Shown here: positions 22,009 through 31,448 of the stretch, piece by piece
Position numbering within the stretch: the stretch's first letter is position 1
Layout: every line of letters begins with the position of its first letter
The notes under the pieces: model-generated
The model's input: the letters and a program-made list of their open reading frames with translations, nothing else
Told to the model about the DNA's origin: nothing
The model's database searches: none
Position numbers and translations under genes: made by a program
Assembly: GCF_050946405.1 (NCBI RefSeq)
Contig: NZ_JBMNUS010000007.1
Location: 124,001-188,000 of the forward strand
Direction of reading: 5' to 3'
From: Pseudochelatococcus sp050946405
GTDB lineage: Bacteria; Pseudomonadota; Alphaproteobacteria; Rhizobiales; Beijerinckiaceae
Length of the DNA: 64,000 nt

Positions 22009-23340
22009 ATGAATTCTGACAGCCCCCTCCAGCTCCGCCTCGGGCTTGCGCTTGACGGCTCGGGTTTCGTGCCGCGCGCCTGGCTGAACAGCGGAATACG
22101 GCAGAACCTCAACGACATCGCCCATATCGGCGAGCAGGCGGGCGCGGCGGCGCGCGGCCTGTTCGATCTGGTCATCCTGTCCGACGGCGGCGGAGCGCGC
22201 CTGCCGTCGGGCGACGGCCAGAGGCTCGATCCGGTCATGACGGCCGCGGCGCTGGCGTCGGTGCGGGAAGGGATCGGCTTCGTCGCGCAGGTGTCGCCGC
22301 ATCACAACGCGCCCTACACCGCGGCCCGGATGCTGGCCTCGATCGACCACATCAGCGGCGGGCGCGGCGGCTGGCTTCTCAACCACCGGGAAGCGGACTA
22401 CGTGGCGGGACGTTTCGGCGCGGATCTTCGCGCCGATCCCGCCACGGAGGCGGCCCGGACGGCCGAATTCATCGCCGCGCTGGAAGCCCTGCTGGATAGC
22501 TGGGAGGACGACGCCTTCATCCGCGACAAGGAAAGCGGCATCTTCTTCGACCGGAGCAAGGTGCATTTCGTCGATTTCGAAGGCCGGTATTTCCGCACGA
22601 AGGGGCCGCTGGATATCGCACGCCCCATCCAGGGACGGCTGCCCCTCTTCATCGACGGCGACGACCCCGCCGACGGCGCGTTGATCGCGGCGCACGCCGA
22701 TGTGGTGCTGCATGCGCCGCGCGACATCGCCGGAGCGCGGGCGTTCCGGCTCGCGGCGCGGCAGGCTTTCGCGGAAGCCGGCCATGACGCGGATACCCGC
22801 CGCACGCTGTCGCGCGTCTCGGTGCTGACCGGCCGCGACGCAACGGAGGTCGCCGCGCTGCGGGACGCGGCGGCGGCCATTGTCGATCCTCATGCGGTCA
22901 TCGCCTCGATCGCGCCCCTTCTGGGCGAGGAACCGGGACAGGATCTGGACCGGCCGATCCCGCCCCTCGCTCCGATCGCCGGCGACGCGGGCGAGGACCG
23001 GCGGGCGCTGGCGGAACGGATCGCGCAGGCGCGGCAGGCCGGGCACAGTCTCGCCCGCCTGGCGTCGGATCTCGTCGCCGGCGAGACGGCGGGCCGGGTG
23101 ACGCTGGCCGGCCCGGCGGCGGAAATCGCCGCCGAGATTGAAGATTGGGTTCGCAGCGGCGCGAGCGACGGCTTCGTCCTCGCCCTGCCCGCCCTGCCCG
23201 CGGCGCTGGAAGCTTTCGTCACCCATCTGGTGCCCGCGTTGCAGCGGCGCGGAATCTACCGGACCGCCCGTCAGGGCCGCACCCTGCGCGAGCAACTCGG
23301 CCTGCCCCGCTCCGCCAGCCGTTTCGCCGCGAGCGCCTGA
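22009..23340 (+). CDS. LLM-class FMNH2-dependent monooxygenase (NtaA/SnaA/DszA type) 1
   Basis: This 443-residue bacterial-luciferase-like TIM-barrel flavoenzyme would use FMNH2 and O2 supplied by a separate reductase. Typical segments are LRLGLALDGSGFVPRAWL at the start, SIDHISGGRGGWLLNH around residue 115, and the C-terminal SGASDGFVLALPALPAALEAF followed by LREQLGLPRSASRF. The start has AAGGAG six bases upstream. It is the most divergent of the four LLM enzymes in the window (for example LNH instead of NMV after SGGRGGW). It is first in the operon with the ABC transporter. Substrate unknown; related enzymes cleave C-S or C-N bonds of organosulfur compounds and aminopolycarboxylates. Confidence 0.9.
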   Translation: MNSDSPLQLRLGLALDGSGFVPRAWLNSGIRQNLNDIAHIGEQAGAAARGLFDLVILSDGGGARLPSGDGQRLDPVMTAAALASVREGIGFVAQVSPHHNAPYTAARMLASIDHISGGRGGWLLNHREADYVAGRFGADLRADPATEAARTAEFIAALEALLDSWEDDAFIRDKESGIFFDRSKVHFVDFEGRYFRTKGPLDIARPIQGRLPLFIDGDDPADGALIAAHADVVLHAPRDIAGARAFRLAARQAFAEAGHDADTRRTLSRVSVLTGRDATEVAALRDAAAAIVDPHAVIASIAPLLGEEPGQDLDRPIPPLAPIAGDAGEDRRALAERIAQARQAGHSLARLASDLVAGETAGRVTLAGPAAEIAAEIEDWVRSGASDGFVLALPALPAALEAFVTHLVPALQRRGIYRTARQGRTLREQLGLPRSASRFAASA

Positions 23341-23372
23341 ACCGCCCCTTCCGCCCTCTCCCGGAGAAAACC

Positions 23373-24950
23373 ATGCTGATCCTGCCTCCCCCCTTCCTGC
23401 CCGGCCTGAGCCGCCGCAGGTTCCTGTCCGGCGCAGCCGCGCTCGGCGCCGCCGCCACGCTCGGCGCGACCACCATGACCTTCGGTCCGCGCCCGGCGCG
23501 GGCGCAGACGCCCGTCCGGGGCGGCAAGCTGACCATTGCCTATACGGCCCCCGTCGATACCATCGACCCGCGCATTTCCTATGTGGTGGCGGCGCAGCAG
23601 GTCACGGGCGCGGTGTTCGAGAACCTCGTGTTCGACAACAACGGCGTGCTGGAGCCCCGGCTGGCGACGAGCTGGCGCTCCGAAAACAATCTTCAGGAAT
23701 GGGTCTTCGAACTGCGCGAGGGCGTGCGGTTTCATGACGGCGCCGAATTCACCTCGAAGGATGTGGTCGAGACGCTGAACCTCGCGTTCGACAAGGAACG
23801 CGGCCGGCTGTACTACAACGTCCTCGGCCCCCTGAAGAGCGTGGCGGCCGAAGGCCCGCACCGGGTGCGGCTCACCTTCAGCCAGCCTTTCGCCGATGCG
23901 CCCTACGCGGTGGCGCTGCGCTTCGCGCGGATATTGCCCGCGCACAGGATCGCGACGATCGTCGAGCATCCCGTCGGCACCGGGCCGTTCCGGCTGAAGA
24001 CGTTCGAGCCGGGCAACTCCGCCACCATCGTCCGCAACCCGGATTACTGGAACGAGGGCAAGCCCTATCTGGACGAGATCACCATCGTCGGCATCGCGGA
24101 TTCGATCACGCAGCAGGCGGCGATCCGCTCCGGGGCGGTGGACGTGCTGAACACCGTGCAGACCGAGACCTTCCTGAGCCTGCGCAACGCGCCGGGCCTC
24201 GTCGGTGTCTCCGAAGCGGGCGCGAAGTACCACGTCCTGATCACGCAGATCAACCAGCCGCCGTTCGACAACCCGAAGGTGCGCGAGGCGTTCCGCTACA
24301 TCATCAACCGCAAGGCGCTGATCGGATCGGCGCTGCTGGGGCAGGGCGCGGTCGCGGGCGATTTCCCCTTCCCCTACGATCACCCCAACACGCCCGCCGA
24401 TCTGCCCCGCCACGAGCAGGATCTGCCGAAGGCGCGCCGCCTGCTCGACGAGGCCGGCGTGGGACGGCTCGATCTCGACATGTGGACCATGTCGGAGCGT
24501 CCGCCGTCGCCGAAGATCGCGCTGGCGCTGAAGGAAGCGGCGGCGCGCATCAACGTCAACGTCAACGTCAGCGACGTGCCCTATACGGAATACGCCGCCA
24601 ACGTGGTGCGCAAGAAGCCGCTCTACACCACCGGCACCTGGACGGTGAACCAGAACCTGTTCGAAAGCCTGTACAAGTCCTTCCACAGCAAGGGCACGAC
24701 GAACTATTCCGCCACCGAGATAAGCCCCGGCGCGGACGCCGCCATCGAGGAAATCCTGGCGACGCCCGCCGGGCCGAAGCGGCTGGAGCTGATCCACGGC
24801 CTCGCGCACAAGATCGCGATCTACAGCGAACGGACCATCCCCTATTACATGAACACCTCCGTCGTCCTGTCCGAGCGCGTGCGCGACTTCCCCTTCCCGC
24901 GCTACGATCTGATCGATCTCGCGGGCATCTGGGTCGCCCCGAAAGCCTGA
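23373..24950 (+). CDS. ABC transporter substrate-binding protein (SBP family 5, peptide/nickel type)
   Basis: This 525-residue secreted protein has a twin-arginine-like signal (SRRRFLSGAAALGAAATLG; cleavage after ARAQ). It then shows the family 5 pattern: GGKLTIAYTAPVDTIDPR, ATSWRSENNLQEWVFELREGVRFHDG (WVFELREGVRFHDG), GTGPFRLKTFEPG and REAFRYIINRKALI. It would capture the imported substrate in the periplasm and deliver it to the two permeases downstream. The ATG at 23373 follows CCCGGAGAAAACC. It is flanked by LLM monooxygenases, so its ligand is probably their substrate. Confidence 0.93.
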   Translation: MLILPPPFLPGLSRRRFLSGAAALGAAATLGATTMTFGPRPARAQTPVRGGKLTIAYTAPVDTIDPRISYVVAAQQVTGAVFENLVFDNNGVLEPRLATSWRSENNLQEWVFELREGVRFHDGAEFTSKDVVETLNLAFDKERGRLYYNVLGPLKSVAAEGPHRVRLTFSQPFADAPYAVALRFARILPAHRIATIVEHPVGTGPFRLKTFEPGNSATIVRNPDYWNEGKPYLDEITIVGIADSITQQAAIRSGAVDVLNTVQTETFLSLRNAPGLVGVSEAGAKYHVLITQINQPPFDNPKVREAFRYIINRKALIGSALLGQGAVAGDFPFPYDHPNTPADLPRHEQDLPKARRLLDEAGVGRLDLDMWTMSERPPSPKIALALKEAAARINVNVNVSDVPYTEYAANVVRKKPLYTTGTWTVNQNLFESLYKSFHSKGTTNYSATEISPGADAAIEEILATPAGPKRLELIHGLAHKIAIYSERTIPYYMNTSVVLSERVRDFPFPRYDLIDLAGIWVAPKA

Positions 24951-25010
24951 GCATGCCGGGGGCGGGCCGACCGCCCCCGATCCGAACGATCAACGCCCGC
25001 AGAACCGTCC

Positions 25011-25964
25011 ATGATCCTGATCGCCACAATCGTCCGCCGCATCGTCCTGATGATCGCAACATTGATCGCGGTGGCGGTTCTGACCTTCTTCATCGTCAAC
25101 GTCCTGCCGGGCGATGTCGCCTACGCCGTGCTCGGGGATCAGGCCCTGCCCTCGCAGATCGAGGCGCTCCAGCGCGAGCTGGGGCTGCACCTGCCGCTTC
25201 ACGAGCGTTTCGCCGCCTGGTTCGGCAATCTGCTGCGGGGCGATTTCGGCACCTCCCTCGCCTACAACCGGCCCGTCGCGCCGATGCTGCTCGACCGGCT
25301 GGGCAATTCGGCCGTGCTGGCGCTGGTCAGCCTGTCGATCATCATTCCGTTCGCCATGATGCTGGGGATCGCCGCCGCGGTGTTTCGAAACTCCCTGCTG
25401 GACCGCGCCATCACGACGGCGACGACCTTTCTGTTCGCGGTGCCGGAATACGTCCTCGCCCTGATGGCGATCCTGATCTTCAGCATCTGGCTGCCGTGGT
25501 TTCCAGGCGCCGCGATGATCGAGCCGGGCGCGGACATCCTGGCGCGCTGGCCGGTCCTGATCCTGCCGGTCGGGGTCATCGTGCTGGGCAGCAGCGCCTA
25601 TCTGGCGCAGATCACCCGCGCCAGCATGATCGCCACGCTGAACGCGCCCTACATCCGCACCGCGCGCCTCAAGGGCATGGGGCCGCTCACCGTCATCTTC
25701 CGCCACGCGCTGCCCAACGCCCTGCTGCCGACGCTCGTCGAGATCGGGCTCTATTTCGGGGCCTTGCTCGGCGGGCTCGTGATCATCGAGACGATCTTCG
25801 TCTACGCCGGGATCGGCCAGCTCATGGTGCTGTCGGTGCAGACCCGCGACGTGCCGGTGTTGCAGGCGTCCGTGCTGGTCATCGCCACGGCCTATTGCAT
25901 CGGCAGCCTGATCGCGGACGTCCTGAGCCTTCTGGTCAACCCGCGCCTGCGGGCGCCGCATTGA
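25011..25964 (+). CDS. ABC transporter permease, DppB type
   Basis: This 317-residue inner-membrane permease has six predicted transmembrane segments. The N-terminal RRIVLMIATLIAVAVLTFFI segment and the NVLPGD sequence are typical of DppB/OppB proteins. The coupling-loop region reads AQITRASMIATLNAPYIRTARLKGMG, shown in part as RTARLKGMG, and contacts the ATPase. It lies 60 bases after the binding-protein gene and 13 bases before the second permease. Confidence 0.93.
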   Translation: MILIATIVRRIVLMIATLIAVAVLTFFIVNVLPGDVAYAVLGDQALPSQIEALQRELGLHLPLHERFAAWFGNLLRGDFGTSLAYNRPVAPMLLDRLGNSAVLALVSLSIIIPFAMMLGIAAAVFRNSLLDRAITTATTFLFAVPEYVLALMAILIFSIWLPWFPGAAMIEPGADILARWPVLILPVGVIVLGSSAYLAQITRASMIATLNAPYIRTARLKGMGPLTVIFRHALPNALLPTLVEIGLYFGALLGGLVIIETIFVYAGIGQLMVLSVQTRDVPVLQASVLVIATAYCIGSLIADVLSLLVNPRLRAPH

Positions 25965-25977
25965 AACGGAGGTTGCC

Positions 25978-26835
25978 ATGACGAGCGCCCTTGTTCCGGG
26001 TTCACGCGGCCGCAGCCCGCGCCTTGGCCCGCGCCTTGGCTGGCCCGCCGCGTCCTTCATCGCCTTTCTCGTGCTGATCACGCTGGCCGGCCCGTGGCTC
26101 GCGCCCTTCTCGCCCACGGCGTTCAACCCGGAAGCGAGCCTCGTGCCGCCATCCTGGCCCTATGTCTTCGGCACCGACGAATTCGGCCGCGACGTGTTCA
26201 GCCGCATTCTGGCCGGCGCGCAGCCCACGCTCGCCCCCGCCTTCGTGGCGGCGGCGCTGGGCATCGTGGCCGGCGCGGCGACGGGGCTGCTGTGCGGGTT
26301 TCTGGGCGGGCGCGTCGACGAGGCGGTGATGCGGACGATGGATGTCCTGCTGTCCTTTCCGGCGCTGATCCTGGGGCTGCTGATCGTCACCATGCTCGGC
26401 GGCAGCACGGTCAACCTGGTGCTCGCCATCGCGGTGATCTTCTGGCCGCGCTCGGCCCGGCTGGTGCGCGGGGCGGCGCTCGATCTCGGGCGGCGGGAGT
26501 TCATCGACGCCTGCCGGGCGCGCGGCGAATCCACGTTCTTCATCCTGTTCCGCGAGATGCTTCCCAACATGGCCGGGATCGTGATCGTCGACTTCGCGCT
26601 GCGCATCTCGGCGGCGATCCTGCTGACGGCCTCGCTCGCCTATCTGGGCATCGGCGCGCAGCCGCCGACGCCCGCCTGGGGGCTGATGGTGAAGGAGGGG
26701 CAGCAGTTCATCCAGTTCGCGCCATGGCTGACGGTCGCGCCCTGCCTGACGGTCGCCGCGATCTCCACCGGCGCGGTGGCGGTGGGCGAGGCGCTGCGCC
26801 GGCGCTTCTCGATCGCGGAAAGGATCGCCCGATGA
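25978..26835 (+). CDS. ABC transporter permease, DppC type
   Basis: This 285-residue DppC/OppC-like permease shows GTDEFGRDVFSRIL after the first membrane segment and the EAA-type loop FIDACRARGESTFFILFREM before the last segments. GGAGG precedes the ATG. A 12-bp duplication (26016-26039) makes the N-terminal RLGP repeat. It overlaps the ATPase gene by four bases (ATGA), indicating translational coupling. Confidence 0.93.
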   Translation: MTSALVPGSRGRSPRLGPRLGWPAASFIAFLVLITLAGPWLAPFSPTAFNPEASLVPPSWPYVFGTDEFGRDVFSRILAGAQPTLAPAFVAAALGIVAGAATGLLCGFLGGRVDEAVMRTMDVLLSFPALILGLLIVTMLGGSTVNLVLAIAVIFWPRSARLVRGAALDLGRREFIDACRARGESTFFILFREMLPNMAGIVIVDFALRISAAILLTASLAYLGIGAQPPTPAWGLMVKEGQQFIQFAPWLTVAPCLTVAAISTGAVAVGEALRRRFSIAERIAR

Positions 26836-28745
26836 ACGGAGACCGCGCGGAAACCCCGACGCTGCGCATCCGCGACCTTTCCATCAGCTACGGCGATCCG
26901 GCGCGGCCGCTGCGCGCGGTGCGCAACGTCAGCCTCGATATCGCGCCCGGCGAGGCTTACGGCCTGATCGGCGAATCCGGCTCGGGCAAGAGCACCCTCG
27001 CCTTCGCCGTGATGGGGCACGTCGCCAACGGGCGGATCGACGGCGGCGGGATCCTCTTTCAGGGCCGCGACCTGGGCGCGCTCACCCCGCGCGAATGGCG
27101 GGAGCTGCGCGGCAACCGCATCGCCATGGTCTATCAGGACCCGATGAACGCGCTCAATCCGGCGATCCGCCTGGGCGAGCAGGTCGCGGAAACCCTGCGC
27201 CGCCACAAGGGTCTGTCGCGGACGGAAGCCTGGGCGCAGGCGGTCGACCTGTTCGCGCAGGTGCATCTGCCCGATCCGGCAAGCATCGCGCGGCGCTACC
27301 CGCACCAGATCTCGGGCGGGCAACAGCAGCGCGTGGTCATCGCCATGGCGATCGCCTGCAAGGCGCAACTGCTGATCATGGACGAGCCGACGACCGGCCT
27401 CGACGTGACGACGGAAGCCCGCATTCTCGAACTGATCGGCGATTTGCGCCGCAGGCTCGGCATGTCGATCCTGTTCATCAGCCACAACCTGCGCGTGGTC
27501 GGGCGGGTCTGCGACCGCGTGGGCATTCTCTACGCCGGCGAGCTCATCGAGGAAGGGCCCGTGGCGGCCGTGCTGGAGCGCCCCGGCCATCCCTACGCCA
27601 TCGGGCTGCGCGCGGCCCTGCCCGAGATATCCGGCCCGCTCGCGCGGCGTCTGGCGTCGATTCCGGGGCGTCTGCCCGATCTGCGCGACGTGCCCGAAGG
27701 CTGCATCTTCGCCGCGCGCTGCCATCTGGCCGAAGACCGCTGCCTGAGCGACGCGCCGCCCGTCCGGCGCAAGACGCCGCTGCATTTCAGCCGCTGCATC
27801 CATCTCCATCCCCCGCAGCCGGCGTTCGCCCCGGCCGGCAGGGACCCGCGGACGGCGGAAGACGGCCGGGCGACGGCGAAAACGCCGCTGCTGGCGACGG
27901 AGGGGCTCGGTTTCTCCTATCGCCGCGCCGGCGCCATTCCCTTCCTGCGCAGGCCGGATGTCGCGCCCGCCGTCGACGACGTATCGCTGGAGCTGCTGCC
28001 GAACCGGACGCTGGGGATCGTGGGAGAGAGCGGCTCCGGCAAGTCGACGCTCGCCCGCTGCGTCGCGGGGCTGCTGGCGCCGACGGCGGGCGACATCCGC
28101 TTTCACGGCGAGACGCTCGAACGGATCGCCCGCCGCCGGCGCCCGCAAGACCGGCGCGGTATCCAGATCGTGTTCCAGAACCCCGAAAGCGCGCTGAACC
28201 CGTCGCTGACCGTGGGCGATATCGTCTCGCGCCCGCTGCGCCTTTACCGGATCGTGCCGGGCGAGCGCATCCGGCGGCGCACCGTCGAGCTGCTGGAAAT
28301 GGTCAATCTGGGTGAGCGATACTGGGAACGCTTCCCGCACGAGCTTTCCGGCGGCGAGAAGCAGCGCGTCAACATCGCCCGCGCGCTCGGGGCCGAGCCG
28401 GATATCGTGATCTGCGACGAGCCCACGTCGGCGCTGGACATTTCGGTGCAGGCGTCGGTGCTCAACACGCTGGCCGACCTGCGCGACAGCCGGGCGATGG
28501 CGTATCTGTTCATCACCCACGATCTCGGAGTCGTGCGCTACATCTCGGATACGGTCGCCGTGATGTCGCGGGGCAAGGTCGTCGAAGCCGGGCCGACGCG
28601 CGACATCTTCGAGCGCCCCGGCCACGCCTATACCCGGCAACTGCTCGCGGCGCTCGGACCGGACCTGACCGCCGGAGCGCCTTCCCGCGCCTCCGGCTCC
28701 CCGCACGAAACTCCCCTGGCCGAAATCGCAAGGACCCTGCCATGA
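26832..28745 (+). CDS. Fused dual ATPase of a peptide/nickel-type ABC transporter (DppD-DppF)
   Basis: This 637-residue protein contains two ABC ATPase domains in one chain. Walker A GESGSGKST occurs at 47-55 and 398-406; signatures are ISGGQQQR in the first and LSGGEKQR in the second; Walker B is LLIMDEPTTG and IVICDEPTSA. An oligopeptide-type C-terminal domain with a Cys-containing CIFAARCHLAEDRC segment follows the first ATPase. It powers uptake through the two adjacent permeases. It overlaps the upstream and downstream genes by four bases each (ATGA), so the transporter and the next monooxygenase are translationally coupled. Confidence 0.95.
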   Translation: MNGDRAETPTLRIRDLSISYGDPARPLRAVRNVSLDIAPGEAYGLIGESGSGKSTLAFAVMGHVANGRIDGGGILFQGRDLGALTPREWRELRGNRIAMVYQDPMNALNPAIRLGEQVAETLRRHKGLSRTEAWAQAVDLFAQVHLPDPASIARRYPHQISGGQQQRVVIAMAIACKAQLLIMDEPTTGLDVTTEARILELIGDLRRRLGMSILFISHNLRVVGRVCDRVGILYAGELIEEGPVAAVLERPGHPYAIGLRAALPEISGPLARRLASIPGRLPDLRDVPEGCIFAARCHLAEDRCLSDAPPVRRKTPLHFSRCIHLHPPQPAFAPAGRDPRTAEDGRATAKTPLLATEGLGFSYRRAGAIPFLRRPDVAPAVDDVSLELLPNRTLGIVGESGSGKSTLARCVAGLLAPTAGDIRFHGETLERIARRRRPQDRRGIQIVFQNPESALNPSLTVGDIVSRPLRLYRIVPGERIRRRTVELLEMVNLGERYWERFPHELSGGEKQRVNIARALGAEPDIVICDEPTSALDISVQASVLNTLADLRDSRAMAYLFITHDLGVVRYISDTVAVMSRGKVVEAGPTRDIFERPGHAYTRQLLAALGPDLTAGAPSRASGSPHETPLAEIARTLP

Positions 28746-30061
28746 GCCGCCAGCGAAAAATCCAGCTCAGCCTGTCGATCGGCAATTTCGGCTATCATCC
28801 CGCCTGCTGGCGGCTGCCGGAGGTGCCCTCGGACGGCGCCATGAACTTCGGCGCGCTGCTGTCGCTGGCGCGGCTGGCCGAGGAAGCCTTCGTGGATTTC
28901 ATCTTTCTGGCCGATGTCGCCGCCATCCGCAACTTCACCGATCCGCGCGTGCTGCGCGAACGCGAGCAACAGAGCGCGCGGCTGGAGCCCTATACGCTGC
29001 TCGCGGGGCTGGCGGCGAACACCGGTCGCATCGGGCTCGTCGGCACCGCCTCGACCACGTTTCAGGACCCGTGGACCCTGGCGCGGCGGCTCGCCGCCCT
29101 CGATGCCATCAGCGGCGGCCGGGCGGGCTGGAACATGGTCACGAGCACCCATGTGAACGAGGCGCAGAACTACGGCCTCGACAGGCCGCTCGATTCGGAC
29201 GCCCGGCATGCGCGGGCGCACGAGTTCGCCGCCGTGCTGAAGGGGCTGCTGCGGGCGCGGCCGGACGGGAATTTCACCCATCACGGCACGCATTTCCGCG
29301 TCGATGGCGGCCTCGACGCGCCGCCCACGCCTCAGCCCGTCGTGCCGATCGCCACCGCCGGCGCGTCGGGGAACGCGCAGGAACTCGCCGCCGCCCACGC
29401 CGATATCGTCTATTCCTCGCAATCCGATCTCGACGCGGCGCGGCGCTACGCGGCGGCGGTACGCGCGCGTCTGGCCGCCCACGGCCGCGCGCCCGGCGGC
29501 ATCCGCATCTTTCAGGGCATCCTGTCGCTCGTCGGCGGCACCCGGCAGGAGGCGCGCGACAAATACGAGCGCCTGCGGGCGCTCCTGTCGCCCGAGGTCG
29601 GGCTGGGGCTGCTGATCTCGAACGGTTTTCCCGATCTGCGCGGCTATCCGTTGGATGAGCCCGTGCCCGATCTCAGCGATGTGCCCGAAGCGGTTTCCGG
29701 CAGCAAGGCGCTGCTGGTCCGCGATCTCTCCGACTTTGCCCGGCGCGAAAACCTGACGCTGCGCCAGTTGAGCCAGATCATCTTCGGCGGCGGCCTGTGG
29801 CAGACGCCCGTCATCGGCACCGCCGCCGACATCGCCGACGAGATGGAGGAATGGTTCACCACGGGCGCGGCGGACGGGTTCAACATTCAATCGGCATGGC
29901 AGCCGGGCTGCACGGTGGACTTCGTCAGCCGGGTGATGCCCGAACTGCGCCGGCGCGGCCTTCTCGCCGAGGGCTACGGCCCCGGCACGCTGCGCGAGCG
30001 GCTGGGCCTCGAAACGCCCGGCGCCGCGCCGGCGCGCGAGCGCGCCGCCCTTCACGCATGA
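28742..30061 (+). CDS. LLM-class FMNH2-dependent monooxygenase 2
   Basis: This 439-residue NtaA/DszA-type flavin monooxygenase shows LSLSIGNFGYHPACWRLP at the start, FLADVAAIRNF, TASTTFQDPWTLARRLAALD and SGGRAGWNMVTS, and ends with LRERLGLETP. It overlaps the ATPase gene by four bases and is closely related to the next gene (same opening and the GYHPA-WRLP and LADV-A-RNF segments). The pair probably arose by tandem duplication and may act on related substrates. It needs reduced FMN from a partner reductase. Confidence 0.92.
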   Translation: MSRQRKIQLSLSIGNFGYHPACWRLPEVPSDGAMNFGALLSLARLAEEAFVDFIFLADVAAIRNFTDPRVLREREQQSARLEPYTLLAGLAANTGRIGLVGTASTTFQDPWTLARRLAALDAISGGRAGWNMVTSTHVNEAQNYGLDRPLDSDARHARAHEFAAVLKGLLRARPDGNFTHHGTHFRVDGGLDAPPTPQPVVPIATAGASGNAQELAAAHADIVYSSQSDLDAARRYAAAVRARLAAHGRAPGGIRIFQGILSLVGGTRQEARDKYERLRALLSPEVGLGLLISNGFPDLRGYPLDEPVPDLSDVPEAVSGSKALLVRDLSDFARRENLTLRQLSQIIFGGGLWQTPVIGTAADIADEMEEWFTTGAADGFNIQSAWQPGCTVDFVSRVMPELRRRGLLAEGYGPGTLRERLGLETPGAAPARERAALHA

Positions 30062-30088
30062 AGCATGTCCTTGTCAGAAAGTGCCACC

Positions 30089-31420
30089 ATGACCAGACCC
30101 CAACGACAGATGCGGCTCAGCCTCTCCGTGGCGCATCTCGGCTATCATCCGGCGGCGTGGCGGCTGCCCGGCGTGCCGGCCGACGGCACCATGAACTTCG
30201 CCCATTACGTCAACTGCGCCCGAATCGCCGAGCGCGGCGCGCTGGACTTCCTGTTCCTGGCCGATGTCTCGGCGGTCCGCAATTTCGCCGACCCGCGCGT
30301 CGCCCGCGACCGCGAACAGCAGCACGCCAAGCATGAGCCGCTGACCCTGATCGCCGCCCTGGCCGCCGCAACCCGCGACATCGGGCTCGTCGCCACCGCC
30401 TCGACCAGCTTTCAGGACCCCTACAACCTGGCCCGCCGCTTCGCGACCGTCGACCATATCAGCGGCGGCCGCGCCGCCTGGAACATGGTGACGAGCTGGA
30501 GCGCGGACGAGGCGCGGAATTTCGGGCTCGAAACCACCGGCGATTCCGACACCCGCCACGCGCGCGCCTCCGAGTTCGCGGCGCTGGTGAAGGATCTGTG
30601 GTCCGGCGAGGGGCTGGGGCCGGACGGCGCGGCGCGGCATGCCGGCCGCTTCTTCACCGTGGACGGGTCGCTCGATGTCGCGCGGCCGCCGCAGGGCCAC
30701 CTGCCGCTGGCGACGGCGGGAGCGTCGGACAACGCCCAGGAATTCGCGGCCGCCCACGCCGATATCGTCTATGCCGGGCAGCCCGATCTGCAACTGGCGC
30801 GCAATTACTACGCCTCCGTCAAGGCGCGCCTGCCGCGCTACGGCCGCACGGAAGACAGCCTGCTCATCATGCCCGGCGTCATGACCGTGCTCGGCCGCAC
30901 CGAAGACGAGGCACAGGAAAAGCTCGCGCGGCTGAGCGCCCTGCTCTCGCCGGAGGTCGGCTACGGGCAACTCGTCATCTCGGGCTTTCCCGACCTGTCG
31001 CTGTGGCCGATCGACGGGCCGATCCCGGATTTCGCCGACGACCAGTCGATCGGCGGCACCGGTGCGCAGCCGGCCGCCTTCGCGCAGCGGCTGCTCGACA
31101 TCGCACGCGCGCAAAACAGCACCATCCGTCAATTCATGGAGATGGTCTGCGCCGGCAACCTCTGGCAGCTCACGCTCGTCGGCACCCCGAAGATGGTCGC
31201 CGACCGGCTGGAGGAATGGTTCGTCACCCGCGCCGCCGACGGCTTCAACCTTCAGGCCGCCTATCTGCCGGGCGCGGCCGAGGATTTCGTGGAACTGGTG
31301 CTGCCGGAACTGCGCCGCCGCGGCCTGTTCCGCGAGGGCTACGCCCGCGAGGGCGAGACCCTGCGCGAGCGGCTGGGTCTCGCGCCGTGGCGCGGGCGGG
31401 CGTTTGCCGATTCCGTCTGA
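30089..31420 (+). CDS. LLM-class FMNH2-dependent monooxygenase 3
   Basis: This protein of about 443 residues is a close relative of the preceding gene product: MRLSLSVAHLGYHPAAWRLP, FLFLADVSAVRNFADPRVARDREQQ (in part LADVSAVRNFADPR), SGGRAAWNMVTSW and the LRERLGLAPW end. A further in-frame ATG exists at 30065, but alignment of the start with monooxygenase 2 favours 30089. It closes the plus-strand operon; a convergent nitroreductase gene follows 28 bases later. Confidence 0.92.
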   Translation: MTRPQRQMRLSLSVAHLGYHPAAWRLPGVPADGTMNFAHYVNCARIAERGALDFLFLADVSAVRNFADPRVARDREQQHAKHEPLTLIAALAAATRDIGLVATASTSFQDPYNLARRFATVDHISGGRAAWNMVTSWSADEARNFGLETTGDSDTRHARASEFAALVKDLWSGEGLGPDGAARHAGRFFTVDGSLDVARPPQGHLPLATAGASDNAQEFAAAHADIVYAGQPDLQLARNYYASVKARLPRYGRTEDSLLIMPGVMTVLGRTEDEAQEKLARLSALLSPEVGYGQLVISGFPDLSLWPIDGPIPDFADDQSIGGTGAQPAAFAQRLLDIARAQNSTIRQFMEMVCAGNLWQLTLVGTPKMVADRLEEWFVTRAADGFNLQAAYLPGAAEDFVELVLPELRRRGLFREGYAREGETLRERLGLAPWRGRAFADSV

Positions 31421-31448
31421 CCGGAAAACGCCGCGGGACCGGCCGCTC

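Noticed and set aside
21866..22012. A 48-codon frame ending in an ATGA overlap with LLM 1
   Set aside because: There is no ribosome site, its composition is Arg/Pro-rich like non-coding frames here, and LLM 1 has its own good ribosome site.
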